A stretch of DNA of 64,000 bases from Streptomyces lydicus. Lineage in GTDB: Bacteria > Actinomycetota > Actinomycetes > Streptomycetales > Streptomycetaceae. Location of the stretch: positions 17,183 through 81,182 of the forward strand of contig NZ_JNZA01000041.1 of assembly GCF_000717345.1 (NCBI RefSeq), in the 5' to 3' direction. A model generated the notes under the pieces. It did not search any database, had not been told where the DNA came from, and saw only the letters and a program-made list of their open reading frames with translations. Of the stretch, positions 19,737 to 28,868 are shown piece by piece. The translations under genes and the position numbers were made by a program. The stretch's first letter is position 1. Every line of letters starts with the position of its first letter.

Positions 19737-19903
19737 GCGAACTCAACGACGACCCGCACGGTGGCCGCGCCTTCCGTGCGCGTGCCCTCTACCGGCGCAC
19801 CCTCACCCAGCCCGCCGACCAATGCGCCGGCCAGGGCACCGACTACCTCACGGCGCTGGCCCTCTATCTCGACGCCCTCAGCAGCAAAGGAGCTGCACGA
19901 TGA
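19733..19903 (+). CDS. Probable C-terminal piece of Cas5e in a shifted frame
   Basis: From GTG 19733, which overlaps the Cas5e stop as GTGA, 56 codons encode VSELNDDPHGG, RAFRARALYRRTL and GTDYLTALALYL. This is what I expect at the C-terminus of type I-E Cas5 (an NDxP turn, a basic strand and a final helix). It ends just where cas6e begins. It may be the displaced 3' part of cas5e or, less likely, an independent small protein. Confidence 0.5.
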   Translation: MSELNDDPHGGRAFRARALYRRTLTQPADQCAGQGTDYLTALALYLDALSSKGAAR

Positions 19904-20559
19904 CGGCTCTGTGGCTCACCCGCATCCAGCCTGATCTCCGCCACCGCGACGCCCGCCGCGACCTGTCCAGTGCCGTCGCCATGCACCACCGCATCATGAC
20001 GCTCTTCCCCGACGGCCTCGGTGCCCACGCCCGCCTCCAAGCCGGCGCGCTCTTCCGCGCCGAAGACACCGGCCCCAACCCCGTCATCCTCCTGCAAAGC
20101 CAACTGCGCCCCGACCTCGACAAGCTCCCCGCGGGCTACGCCAGCGCAGCCACCAAAGACCTGACCCCCATGCTCGACGCCCTGCGCCCCGGCCTGAGCG
20201 TGCGGTACCGCATCACCGCCAGCGCTGTGCGCAAACCCGGCCACACCACCCGCGCCACCACCGGCGCACCCGCCGTCATACCGCTGACCGGAGCCGACGC
20301 CGACCATTGGTGGCAGCGCCAGGCCGAAGAAAACAGCGGACTGCACCTGAGCAGCGCGCACTCCACACCCCTCGACACCGCCCGAGGCGAACGAGCCCAG
20401 GACAAACGGCTCATCACCCACGCCCGCACCAGGTTCGACGGCACCGCACACATCAAAGACGCCGACCTGCTGCGCCAGCGGATTCTCAACGGCATCGGAC
20501 GCGGCAAGGCATACGGCTGCGGCCTGCTCACCCTCGCACCCGCCCGGCAAGCTCTGTGA
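19900..20559 (+). CDS. cas6e: CRISPR RNA endonuclease Cas6e (Cse3)
   Basis: A 219-residue Cas6e, the RNase that cleaves pre-crRNA in the repeat hairpin and stays bound to the 3' handle. ATG 19900 follows AAAGGAG. The opening MTALWLTRIQPDL and the HH pair near residue 29, within the region that supplies the general-base histidine in relatives, are family features. The glycine-rich ending IGRGKAYGCGLLTLAP is the C-terminal RNA-binding loop. It overlaps cas1 by GTGA. Confidence 0.92.
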   Translation: MTALWLTRIQPDLRHRDARRDLSSAVAMHHRIMTLFPDGLGAHARLQAGALFRAEDTGPNPVILLQSQLRPDLDKLPAGYASAATKDLTPMLDALRPGLSVRYRITASAVRKPGHTTRATTGAPAVIPLTGADADHWWQRQAEENSGLHLSSAHSTPLDTARGERAQDKRLITHARTRFDGTAHIKDADLLRQRILNGIGRGKAYGCGLLTLAPARQAL

Positions 20560-21530
20560 ACGCCCACAGCACAGCCCGCCGCAAACTCGCCGCCCCCACC
20601 GTGGCGATGCTGCCCCGCACCGCCGACTCCCTCTCCTTCCTCTACCTCGACATCGTCCGCGTCCAGCAAGACGACACCGGTGTCTGCGCCGTCGTCACCA
20701 CCGAACAGCGCGGAACCGAAGTGGTCTACCTACCCACCGCGGCCCTCAGCTGCGTGCTACTCGGCCCCGGCACCAGCATCACTGCCCGCGCGATGGCCAC
20801 CCTGGCACGCCACGGGACCACCGTCGTCACCACCGGTGCTGGCGGCGTCCGCACCTACAGCGCCACCGTTCCCGGCTCCCTGAACACCCGCTGGCTCGAG
20901 AAGCAGGCACGCGCCTGGGCCAATGACGGCGAACGCCTCGGAGTGGCCCGGCGAATGTACGAGTACCGCTTTGGCTCCGGCACCGCGCCCCGCGAAGCCT
21001 CGCTGGACAGCCTGCGTGGTCTTGAGGGGCAGCGAATGAAAGCCCTGTACAAGCTCTTAGCCCAGCAACACCGCATCGGCCGGTTCAAACGCGTCTACGA
21101 CCCTTCGGCCTGGGACCAGCAAGACCCCGTCAACCTGGCCCTGTCCGCCGCCAACACCTGCCTTTACGGCATCGTCCACGCAGCGATCATCTCAATGGGC
21201 TGCTCACCAGGTCTCGGGTTCGTACACAGCGGAAAACAGCACTCGTTCATCTACGACATCGCCGACCTCTACAAAGCCGAACTCACCCTCCCGCTCGCCT
21301 TCACACTGCACGACACACCCCACCCAGAGCAGGCTGCCCGCCGCCACTTCCGCGAGGGACTGCGCCTGTTCCGGCTGATGCCCCGCATCGTCTCCGACAT
21401 CCAGCGGCTCCTTGAACCCGACTCCATCGACGAAGAGCAAGAGGACTCGGAGGAAGAAGTGGTGGACCTGTGGGACCCGGTGTCGGGAGCCGTGCCCGGC
21501 GGCGTCAACTACGCAGGCAGCGCTCGATGA
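20556..21530 (+). CDS. cas1e: Spacer-acquisition integrase Cas1e
   Basis: A 324-residue Cas1. Metal ligands are Glu157 (LRGLEGQRMK), His224 (GFVHSGKQHS) and Asp234/Asp237 (YDIADLYK). Their spacing (67, then 10 and 13 residues) equals that of E. coli Cas1, so the active site looks intact. The C-terminus has an acidic extension (EEQEDSEEEVVDLWD). GTG 20556 overlaps the cas6e stop. With Cas2 it should insert new spacers. Confidence 0.94.
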   Translation: MNAHSTARRKLAAPTVAMLPRTADSLSFLYLDIVRVQQDDTGVCAVVTTEQRGTEVVYLPTAALSCVLLGPGTSITARAMATLARHGTTVVTTGAGGVRTYSATVPGSLNTRWLEKQARAWANDGERLGVARRMYEYRFGSGTAPREASLDSLRGLEGQRMKALYKLLAQQHRIGRFKRVYDPSAWDQQDPVNLALSAANTCLYGIVHAAIISMGCSPGLGFVHSGKQHSFIYDIADLYKAELTLPLAFTLHDTPHPEQAARRHFREGLRLFRLMPRIVSDIQRLLEPDSIDEEQEDSEEEVVDLWDPVSGAVPGGVNYAGSAR

Positions 21531-21564
21531 GCCCAGCGCAGCAGGGCGGTGGCACGTGCCGTCG

Positions 21565-21882
21565 ATGATCACTCTGTCCGTCACAGCCGTTCCCGATCAC
21601 CTGCGGGGCGCACTGACACGCTGGCTTTTGGAAGTCACACCCGAGCTGTACGTCGGAACCGTATCGGCAAAGGTCAGAGACGAACTCTGGGCAGCCGTAG
21701 CCGACTGCACGGGAGACGGGATCTCAGTGATGGTCTATCCGACCGACACCGAACAAGGCTTCAGCTTGCGGATTTCTGGACAACGTCGCCGCCATCTGTG
21801 TGACTTCGACGGGCTCACACTGGTCGCGTTCAACTCGCCGCCAGCACCTGGGAAGTCAGATAACGAAATGGCAAACCCATGA
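21565..21882 (+). CDS. cas2e: CRISPR-associated Cas2e
   Basis: A 105-residue type I-E Cas2, the structural partner of Cas1 in the integrase complex. Landmarks are MITLSVTAVPDHLRGALTRW, then YVGTVSAKVRDELW and VMVYPTDTEQGFSLRISG. The ATG at 21565 gives the canonical N-terminus; a GTG at 21556 would add three residues. A 34-bp gap follows cas1. The CRISPR repeat begins only 21 bp after the stop. Confidence 0.92.
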   Translation: MITLSVTAVPDHLRGALTRWLLEVTPELYVGTVSAKVRDELWAAVADCTGDGISVMVYPTDTEQGFSLRISGQRRRHLCDFDGLTLVAFNSPPAPGKSDNEMANP

Positions 21883-21903
21883 TGAATGTGCAGGTCGCGA
21901 AGG

Positions 21904-21993
21904 GTGCTCTCCGCGGGAGCGGAGGTGAGCCGCCCAGGGCGAGCCACACGAGCGACTTCATGTCGTGCTCTCCGCGGGAGCGGAGGTGAGCCG
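21904..21993 (+). CRISPR. Minimal type I-E array downstream of cas2
   Basis: Two identical 29-bp repeats, beginning GTGCTCTCCGCGGGAGCGGA and ending GGTGAGCCG, occupy 21904-21932 and 21965-21993. They flank one 32-bp spacer (21933-21964). The internal CTCCGC/GCGGAG arms can form the Cas6e hairpin. Orientation is rightward, away from cas2. No further repeat is visible at the next 61-bp step. The leader is at most 21 bp unless it lies within cas2. Confidence 0.9.
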
Positions 21994-22096
21994 CCATGAC
22001 CGGCCGGGACTCCGACGTCCTGCACATTCGTGCCCCGTCGCCCTGGACGCCAAGACCGGCGCCGACCGCAGCACCTCCCCCGGCGCCGCCCCGGTA

Positions 22097-22489
22097 GCCG
22101 TCAACGAGTACACCGGCATTGCCCTCGACCAGGCCGAGCACCACACGAATGAGTTTGAACCACCAGTGGTGGTGGTCCTGTCTGGCGGCAACATCGATAC
22201 GCTGCTGCTAAAGGATTTGTTGCAGCATGGCATGCCCGAAGCCGGCCGATTTCTCACGTTCGGGTGCCGTCTGATGGATGAGCCAGGTTCGCTCGCGAAG
22301 CTACTGAATGAGGTGGGCGAAATGGGGGCGAATCTGGTTGATATGACGCCCCGGCGCTACGCACCAGGTTCGCTCTTCCATGAAGCGTACGTCCAGTTGC
22401 AGCTGGAGACCAAAAGTAAGAAGCACCGCGAGGAAATCAAGAAACACCTGCGGGAAAATGGCTACGACGTTGATTTCTCCTCCAGATAG
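22097..22489 (+). pseudogene. ilvA: 3' fragment of threonine ammonia-lyase (ACT domain)
   Basis: About 130 codons encode the end of a biosynthetic-type threonine dehydratase. VVVVLSGGNIDTLLLKDLLQ is the last part of the PLP-fold domain. CRLMDEPGSLAKLLNEVGEM and AYVQLQLETKSKKHREEIKK are the ACT-like regulatory domain. The PLP-lysine region is absent. Codons here use more A and T in third position than neighbouring genes, hinting at a different origin. The fragment begins within ~100 bp of the CRISPR array. Confidence 0.7.
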
Positions 22490-22591
22490 TCGACGAGGAA
22501 CGCCATCACTTCACCCGGTCCCGGCCTGGCCGCCCTGGGGTGCGTCGGGCCAGCGCCTCACGGTGACCGGGGGGCCGTCGCCCGTCCGTAC

Positions 22592-22630
22592 GGGCCCAGG
22601 GCTCCCAGCTCTGCCCCCAGGGGAAAAGTA
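22592..22630 (+). repeat. Left terminal inverted repeat of the Tn3-family element
   Basis: Read inward it contains GGGCTCCCAGCTCTGCCCCC followed by AGGGGAAAAGTA. It matches the reverse complement of 26047-26083 at most positions. Confidence 0.75.
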
Positions 22631-22657
22631 ACCGGTGGGTAGCTTTCGGATAGTCAG

Positions 22658-25183
22658 ATGACCCGTTCCCTCGCTCTCGTGCGCCTCTTTGGGCCGTCCG
22701 AGTGGAGCCCAGGGCAGGCGAGGGAAGGGGCGGGTGTGCGGCAAGAGTGGTCGCCGGAGGAGCTGTTGGCGAGCTGGACGCTGGTGGACGGCGACTGGGA
22801 CCTGGTAGCGAACAAGAGCGGATCGACACGGCTCGGCTTCTCGCTGATGCTGAAGTTCTTCGAGTCGGAGGGCCGGTTCCCGGATCTGCTGGAAGAGGTT
22901 CCGCAGGCCGCAGTGGAGTACGTCGCCGGACTGGTGGAGGTGCCGGCCGCCGACTTCACGAAGTACGACCTGACCAGCCGGTCGGCGAAGAACCACCGCA
23001 AGCAGATCCGCGAGGCTCTGAAGTTCCGGCCCGCCACCCGGGCGGACGAGGAGGAGCTGATCGCGTGGCTCGCCGATGAGGTGTGCCCGGTGGAGCTGGT
23101 GGAGGACCGGCTCCGCGAGGCCCTGCTGGTGGAGTGCCGGGAGAGGACCATCGAGCCGCCGGGCCGCATCGACCGCATTGTCACCGCGGCCCAGACCCGG
23201 GCGGGAAGGCGTTCTGCGCACGGACCATCGAGCGCCTTGGCGGCGGGGGGGGGGGGGCCCGGCTTCTGGCGCTGGTGACAGAGGGCAGCGAGGCCGGCGT
23301 CGCTCTGCTGGCCGCGCTCAAGCGCGACCCGGGCGCGGTCGGTCTGGACTCCCTGCTGACGGAGACCATCAAGCTGAACGACGTGCGGAAACTCGGCCTG
23401 TCTGACGGGTTGTTCGCGGACTGCTCGGAGAAGCTGCTGGCCACGTGGCGGGCGAGGGCGATCAAGATGTACCCCTCGGACTTCCGGGATACCGCCGAGG
23501 ACGTACGGATCACGCTACTTGCGGCGCTGTGCTCGTCCCGGCAGGCGGAGATCACCGATGCCCTGGTGGATCTGCTGGTCGCCCTGGTGCAGAAGATCAA
23601 CGCTCGTGCCGAGCGGCGGGTGGAGAGGCAGTTGACGGCGGAGCTGAAGAAGGTGCGGGGCAAGGAGGGCATCCTCTTCAAGCTTGCCGACGCGGCGATC
23701 GGCAAGCCGGACGAGATCGTGCGTACGGCTCTGTACCCGGTGGTCGGGGAGAAGACGCTGCGTGACCTGGTCGCCGAGGCGAAGGCAAACGAGAAGGTCT
23801 TCAAGGCCAAGGTCCGCACCACACTCCGGTCGTCGTACAGCTCGTACTACCGGCAGATGCTGCCGCCGCTGCTGAACACGCTGGGCTTCAAGTGCAACAA
23901 CACCGCCTACCGGCCGGTGATGGACGCGATGAAGCTGCTGGCCAAGTACGCCGACATCGACGGCAAGACCCGCTTCTACGACGCCGCCGACGAGGTGCCG
24001 ATGGACGGCGTCGTACGCAAGGACTGGCGCGAGGCCGTCGTCGACGACAAGGGCAAGGTCGAACGCATCCCGTACGAGCTGTGCGTCCTGGTCGCGCTGC
24101 GGGAGGCGATCCGCCGCCGAGAGATCTACATCGAGGGCGGCCTGCGCTGGCGCAACCCGGAGGACGACCTGCCCGGCGACTTCGAGGCCACCCGCACCGT
24201 GCACTACGCCGCGATCCGCCAGCCGATGGACCCGCAGGCGTTCATCACGGACCTGAAGGAGCGCATGACCAGCGGCCTGGACAGGCTGTCGGCCGCGCTC
24301 GCGGACGGCTCGGCGGGCGGGGTGAAGGTCACCACCCGGCACGGCGAGCCGTGGATCACCGTGCCGAAGCTGGAGAAGCTGGACGAGCCCACCGGCCTCC
24401 AGGCGCTCAAGGACGAGGTCGTACGCCGCTGGGGGGCGTCCTCGACCTCCTGGACGTGCTGAAGAACGCCGACTTCGCCGCCGGCTTCACCGATGAGTTC
24501 GCCTCCGTCGCCGCGTACGAGCGTATCGACCGCGCCACCCTCCAGCGCCGCCTCCTGCTCGCGCTCTTCGCCCTGGGCACGAACATGGGCATCCGCGCGA
24601 TCGTGGCCACCGGCGAGCACGGCGAGACCGAGGCCGCGCTGCGGCACGTCCGCCGGCACTTCATCACCGTCGACAACCTCCGGGCCGCCGTGACCAAGCT
24701 GGTGAACGCCACCTTCGCCGCCCGCGACACCGCCTGGTGGGGGCAGGGGACGGCGTGCGCGTCGGACTCGAAGAAGTTCGGGTCCTGGTCCTCGAACTTC
24801 ATGACCGAGTACCACGCCCGCTACGGCGGCAACGGCGTGATGATCTACTGGCACGTGGAGCGGAAGAACGTCTGCATCTACTCCCAGCTCAAGTCCTGTT
24901 CGTCGTCCGAGGTCGCGGCGATGATCGAGGGACTCTTGCGGCACTGCACGGACGCCGAGATCGAGTCCAACTACGTCGACACGCACGGCGCGTCGGTTGT
25001 GGGGTTCGCGTTCACCGAGCTGCTCAACTTCCGTCTGCTGCCCCGGCTGAAGAACATCGGCAGTATCCGCCTGTACCGGCCCGACGACGACCCGCCCGGC
25101 TGGCCGGCGCTCGGCGGCTCCCTCACCAGGGCGATCCGCTGGGACCTGATCGCCCAGCAGTACGACCAGATGGTCAAAAGATC
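22658..25183 (+). pseudogene. tnpA: Tn3-family transposase, two frameshifts and lost C-terminus
   Basis: The frame from ATG 22658 gives the N-terminal DUF4158-like region (WTLVDGDWDLVANKSGSTRL). It shifts at a run of 13 G (23245-23257) and again at a run of 6 G near 24431. The catalytic domain ([20 protein letters not shown], then [20 protein letters not shown]) is readable only across the three frames. The product stops making sense near 25183 (AQQYDQMVK), before the usual end that includes the last catalytic Glu, so even corrected frames would leave it truncated. An intact protein would have ~1,000 residues. Confidence 0.8.
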
Positions 25184-25247
25184 AGCGACGAGGATCAGGC
25201 AGGCTGAGCCACCCCCTCACATGAATGACGGGATGCAAGCGCCCCTC

Positions 25248-25291
25248 GGGTGTGAGTGTCGGCAAGCGACCGTCTGCCGACACTCACACCC
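25248..25291. repeat. Perfect 17-bp inverted repeat
   Basis: GGGTGTGAGTGTCGGCA (25248-25264) pairs perfectly with TGCCGACACTCACACCC (25275-25291) across a 10-base loop. It separates the truncated transposase from the resolvase. It could be a terminator or the footprint of the event that removed the transposase 3' end. Confidence 0.65.
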
Positions 25292-25324
25292 GTGATCACG
25301 AACCTGCAGGTGGGCACTGTTGGC

Positions 25325-25376
25325 AACCCGCGTCGGAAATCAACGTCGGCGAACGGTCGTTGGGGTAGTTTCCGAC
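25325..25376. promoter_or_regulatory. Probable resolution (res) site
   Basis: Inverted GTCGGAAA (25331-25339) and TTTCCGAC (25369-25377) motifs directly upstream of the resolvase resemble resolvase subsite arms. Such sites normally precede or lie between tnpR and tnpA. Subsites II and III are not clearly delimited. Confidence 0.4.
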
Positions 25377-25970
25377 AATCCTTCTCGGCTACTGCCGCAC
25401 ATCGACGGCCGACCAGAACCCTGATCATCAGGTCGACGCACTTCTCCGCAACGGCGTCGACCGCGACAACACGTTGCCAGCGGCGCGAAGGCGTCCCGCT
25501 CGAAACTCGATCTCGTCATGCAGCTGATGCGCGAGGGCGACACGTTGAAGGCGACCCGGCTCGACCGGCTTTCCCGCTCCGTCCTGCACCTGGTCACCCT
25601 CGGCGCGGAGCTGCGCGAACGCGGAATCGGCCTGCACGTCATCGAGCAGGGCATCGACACCGCCACCATGGAGGGACGCGCGATGTTCGGCATGCTGTCC
25701 GTACTGGCCGAACTCCAGCGGGAGCTGATCGTGGCGAATACGAACGACGGGCTCGCCTCCGCGCGGGCCCGCGGCCGTGTCGGAGGGCGCCGGCCGAAGC
25801 TCACCGAGGACCAGGCCGCGCTTGCCCAACGGCTCTACGACGAGCGGGAAAAGACCGTCCAGCAGATCGCCGACATGTTCAGCGTGCCCCGCTCGACGGT
25901 GTACGGGCACCTCGACCGCGAGAAGACCGTGCCCCGCCAGCCCAAGAAGACCGCGGTCACGAGGCCCTGA
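25369..25970 (+). pseudogene. tnpR: Serine resolvase, damaged N-terminus
   Basis: GYCRTSTADQNPDHQVDALL contains the catalytic serine of the resolvase/invertase family. The next stretch lies in another frame after a small deletion near 25475 (ASGAKASRSKLDLVMQLMRE, then ATRLDRLSRSVLHLVTLGAE). The C-terminal HTH (TVQQIADMFSVPRSTVYGHL) is intact. A TAG immediately precedes the first part, so the start codon is also lost. It would resolve transposon cointegrates at res. Confidence 0.75.
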
Positions 25971-26083
25971 ACGCTACTTTGCGGTGTCCGAGCTAGGACT
26001 CCGGAGCCGACACCGCCGAAGCATCGCCCTGAACATCGCAGACAGCTACTTTGCCCCTGGGGCAGAGCTGGGAGTCCGGGGCC
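25971..26083 (-). repeat. Right terminal repeat of the Tn3 element plus a degenerate second copy
   Basis: The outer copy (26047-26083) has TACTTTGCCCCTGGGGCAGA followed by GCTGGGAGTCCGGGGCC. About 75 bp inward, from ~25972, GCTACTTTGCGGTGTCCGAG followed by CTAGGACTCCGGAGCC is clearly related but diverged. Tandem ends suggest one insertion beside another or partial duplication of the end. Confidence 0.55.
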
Positions 26084-26108
26084 TCATGCGCTGGTCGAGT
26101 GGGTCACC

Positions 26109-26801
26109 ATGCTCATCGTCACCCGTGAGGGTGACCGCCGTTGCAAGCTCCCGCCGCATCAACGCGTGCTCGTCGCTCTGGTGTACCTGCGCAAGCACGA
26201 CACCCTGGCCCAGCTCGCCGCCGGCTTCGACATCTCGGTCGGCACGGCCCACGCCTACACCACGGCGGTGATCGACCTCCTGGACGCCCGGGCGCCCGGT
26301 CTGCTCGAGGTCCTGCGCGAGCACGAACCGGAGTTCGTACTGCTCGATGGGACGCTCGCCGAGTGCGACCGCGTGAGCGACGGCCGGGCCGACTATTCGC
26401 ACAAGCACCGTCGCCACGGCGTGAACGTGCAGGTCGTGACAGACCCGACCGGACAGGTGCTGTGGATCTCGCCCGCCTTGCCGGGCCGGTGCCACGACCT
26501 GACCGCGGCCCGCACCCACCGGATCATCCGGATCTGCGAACGTCAAGGCGTCCCCGTCCTCGCCGACCGCGCCTACCAGGGCGCCGGATCCTGGGTCACC
26601 GCCGGGCTCAGACGACCGCCCGGCGGTCAGATGTCCCCGACCCAGCGCACGATCAACCGGGCACTGGCCGCATCCCGGGCACCAGTCGAACGCGGCATGG
26701 CACTGCTGAAGTCCTGGCGGATCTTCCGAAGGTCCCGGATCAGCCCCAACCGCATGACGTCAGTCGCCAAAGCCGTCCTCACCCTGGAGAGGCACCGCTG
26801 A
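26109..26801 (+). CDS. IS5-like (DDE_Tnp_4) transposase, N-terminus possibly clipped
   Basis: From ATG 26109, 230 residues form an IS5-group transposase. An HTH region ([20 protein letters not shown]) is followed by DDE_Tnp_4 motifs [12 protein letters not shown], then [13 protein letters not shown] and [11 protein letters not shown], and it ends [16 protein letters not shown]. The frame stays open upstream (HALVEWVT) to the Tn3 terminal repeat, so the natural start was probably displaced when the Tn3 element inserted. No inverted ends were found for this element. Confidence 0.7.
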   Translation: MLIVTREGDRRCKLPPHQRVLVALVYLRKHDTLAQLAAGFDISVGTAHAYTTAVIDLLDARAPGLLEVLREHEPEFVLLDGTLAECDRVSDGRADYSHKHRRHGVNVQVVTDPTGQVLWISPALPGRCHDLTAARTHRIIRICERQGVPVLADRAYQGAGSWVTAGLRRPPGGQMSPTQRTINRALAASRAPVERGMALLKSWRIFRRSRISPNRMTSVAKAVLTLERHR

Positions 26802-26936
26802 AAACGCTCAGTGAACCAATTCACGGAAATGCGCTCGACATTACCGCAAAGTGGAAGTTACCGCATAAGCGAGAAGAACTAGACAACTGCGGATAGGCCA
26901 CTCCGCCTTCTGCTTCTCTGTTCCGGGGGGTGAGGC

Positions 26937-27560
26937 GTGCCGATTCATCCCAGCATGGTCGAACCCCTCGCCGAGCGCACCCGCGACCTGTACCCCGCGG
27001 CCGAAGAACGCCTACTGGGCATCATCGCCCGCCAGCTCGCCGACGGCCTCGACGCCCCAGGGTGGGCCGAGCGCAAGCTCGCCGCCATCCAGCAGCTACG
27101 CCGAGCGTCACACGGCGTCGTCGACGAGTTGGGCAAGGCCGTCAGCCTCGACGTGTTCGACGTGGTCGCCGAGGCGTACAACGAAGGGCATCGAGCCGCG
27201 GTCGCCGAGATTGGCGCCCTGCCTGATCAGGCGCGCGCCCTGGTCGACGACGTAACACCCAATGCGCAGGCCATCGACCGTCTCGCATAGGAAGCCGTCG
27301 ACCGCGTCACCTCGACGCACCGCTCGATTCTGCGGGCCGTCCTCGACACTTTCCACGCCATCGTCGCCGAGGTAACCGCCACGCCCCTGCTGGGCACCGG
27401 CACCCGGCGGGACGCCACGCAGGACGCCATGCGCAGGTTCGCCGACGAGGATATACGTGCATTCGTCGACACGGCCGGCCGCCGTTGGCAGTTGACCAGC
27501 TACGCGGATGAGCGCGCGACTGGTGACCAACGCCGTCCGCAGGAGGGCCGCGAGTGCGCC
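26937..27560 (+). pseudogene. Phage minor capsid protein (Phage_min_cap2-like), interrupted
   Basis: GTG 26937, behind GGGGGGTGAGG, opens a frame (MVEPLAERTRDLYPAAEERL) that meets an in-frame TAG at 27288. Beyond the TAG the same frame continues with the conserved part (STHRSILRAVLDTFHAIVAE, then FVDTAGRRWQLTSYADE). A further shift near 27505 leads into MSARLVTNAVRRRAA. This is the pattern of actinophage minor head proteins. It is a degraded relic with no other phage head genes nearby. Confidence 0.6.
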
Positions 27561-27720
27561 GCCATGAGTCAGTCCAGTGACGGGCAGGAATGCCTCGGCG
27601 GAGAGTCGCAGCCCATCCGATGGCGGTTTCCTGGGCGGGTGGGCCATTCCGTCACCGGCAGGTAACCTGCCTCGCGTCGTTCAAGGCGCCTTTGTTGGCG
27701 CCTTCACCAGCACGTTCACC

Positions 27721-28242
27721 ATGGGGGACTTCTCGGCCATGCCCGCTCCGCCGCCGCATCAGAACCAGCCGTACGGATACCAGCAATCTCCTGCGCCGTA
27801 TGGACACCAACACCCTCAGCAGCCGTACAGTCAGCCACAGCCGACACCCAGGGCCCCTCAGCCACCGCGGCGCAACCCACTGCGGGCGTTGATCAACATC
27901 ATCGTGCTCTTTGCCGTCATCGGCGGCGTCGTCTGGTGGGTAGTCGACTACAACACCAATCCGAATGGTGGAAAGGCCGCAGAGCAGGCGTCGGCCTCCG
28001 CCTCAGCTGAGGCATACAACAAGCGGCACAACCCGCAGGTCGGGGACTGCGTCAAGGTCACCGGTTCCGAGGACGACAACACTCTCCAAATGACCATCGT
28101 CGGATGTGACTCGTCTGAGGCCCAGTACAAGACGGCCGAGGTCCTCACGGGTGCCCAAGAATGCAAGCCAGACACGGCCCGGGCTATCTCCCTGAGGGGC
28201 CGTCACGCTGTCAGCACACGCTGGTGCTTCACCACGGTCTGA
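27721..28242 (+). CDS. Membrane-anchored LppU/SCO3897-like protein
   Basis: A 173-residue protein starting at ATG 27721. Residues 1-58 are Pro/Gln/Tyr-rich, residues ~60-80 form one transmembrane helix (LINIIVLFAVIGGVVWWVV), and an Ala/Ser linker leads to an extracytoplasmic domain. That domain has VGDCVKVTGSEDDNTLQM and paired cysteines, as in LppU/SCO3897-family proteins. The last ~25 residues after QECKPD do not look like the family, so the 3' end may be frameshifted. The function is unknown. Confidence 0.6.
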   Translation: MGDFSAMPAPPPHQNQPYGYQQSPAPYGHQHPQQPYSQPQPTPRAPQPPRRNPLRALINIIVLFAVIGGVVWWVVDYNTNPNGGKAAEQASASASAEAYNKRHNPQVGDCVKVTGSEDDNTLQMTIVGCDSSEAQYKTAEVLTGAQECKPDTARAISLRGRHAVSTRWCFTTV

Positions 28243-28396
28243 TCTTTGTGCTCTACGAATCGGCCGCCGCCTCGGATGATGGGGCGGCGGCCGGTGCTGT
28301 GAGGGCTTCAAGGACGTCCTTCACCTCACACCCCTTGGGCTGGGCCCATGGTGTCAGGCGCTCGGGCCAGCCACGGCCGGCCGCCTGTCCTGGAAC

Positions 28397-28636
28397 TCAG
28401 GTGATGTTTCCGTTGTCGGTGATGAGGGTGAGGGGCTGACGGGGTGCGCGAGGCAGCCTGAGCCGGGCCCGTTCCCGGTGGACCGCGGTGAGTTGGTCGG
28501 CACCGCTGGGGCCCCAGTTGAACAGCTCGAGGACCTGCTCGGGGGTGGCCAGGGCCCGGACATAGGTCTGGCCTGTGGCCGGGTCGAGCCGGGAGGGGCC
28601 TTCGTCGTGGTCACGTGCACCTTGGTCGGAGCACAT
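28397..28636 (-). CDS. Possible small hypothetical protein
   Basis: From ATG 28636 leftward, 79 codons (RLDPATGQTYVRALATPEQV, then LELFNWGPSGADQLTAVHRE) show protein-like composition and G/C-ending codons. I recognise no domain and see no strong ribosome-binding site. The remaining sequence of 28243-28868 shows nothing else except a 59-bp-spaced direct repeat of CCAGGTGAGCGAC (28673 and 28732). Confidence 0.3.
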   Translation of the reverse strand: MCSDQGARDHDEGPSRLDPATGQTYVRALATPEQVLELFNWGPSGADQLTAVHRERARLRLPRAPRQPLTLITDNGNIT

Positions 28637-28868
28637 GATCAGACGCAGGCCGCCCCCACGTCCGGCGAAACCCCAGGTGAGCGACCCAGTTCGAGACACC
28701 ATTCGAAGCCGGAAGAAAAAGAACAAGCTTACCAGGTGAGCGACTTAGAGTCGAGGCGGTGCTCGGGCTCGAGCCCGCAGGCACCGAGCAGGACCCATCC
28801 GGTGGTGTGGGAGTTGGGACGGCACTGTGAGCCGTGTTCTTCGCCGCCCGGCAGTAGGGCCTTTGAGT

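Larger units (their letters stand above)
22592..26083 (+). mobile_element. Tn3-family transposon, ~3.5 kb, degenerate
   Basis: The element is bounded by inverted repeats of ~38 bp (22592-22630 and 26047-26083). It carries a transposase, a long hairpin, a probable res site and a serine resolvase, in that order, all rightward. The transposase and resolvase frames are broken and the transposase lacks its C-terminus. No 5-bp target duplication is evident at the proposed ends. Confidence 0.75.

Noticed and set aside
28673..28755. Attachment-site-like direct repeats CCAGGTGAGCGAC
   Set aside because: Only ~13 bp are shared, there is no integrase or tRNA gene nearby, and no second distant copy was noticed.
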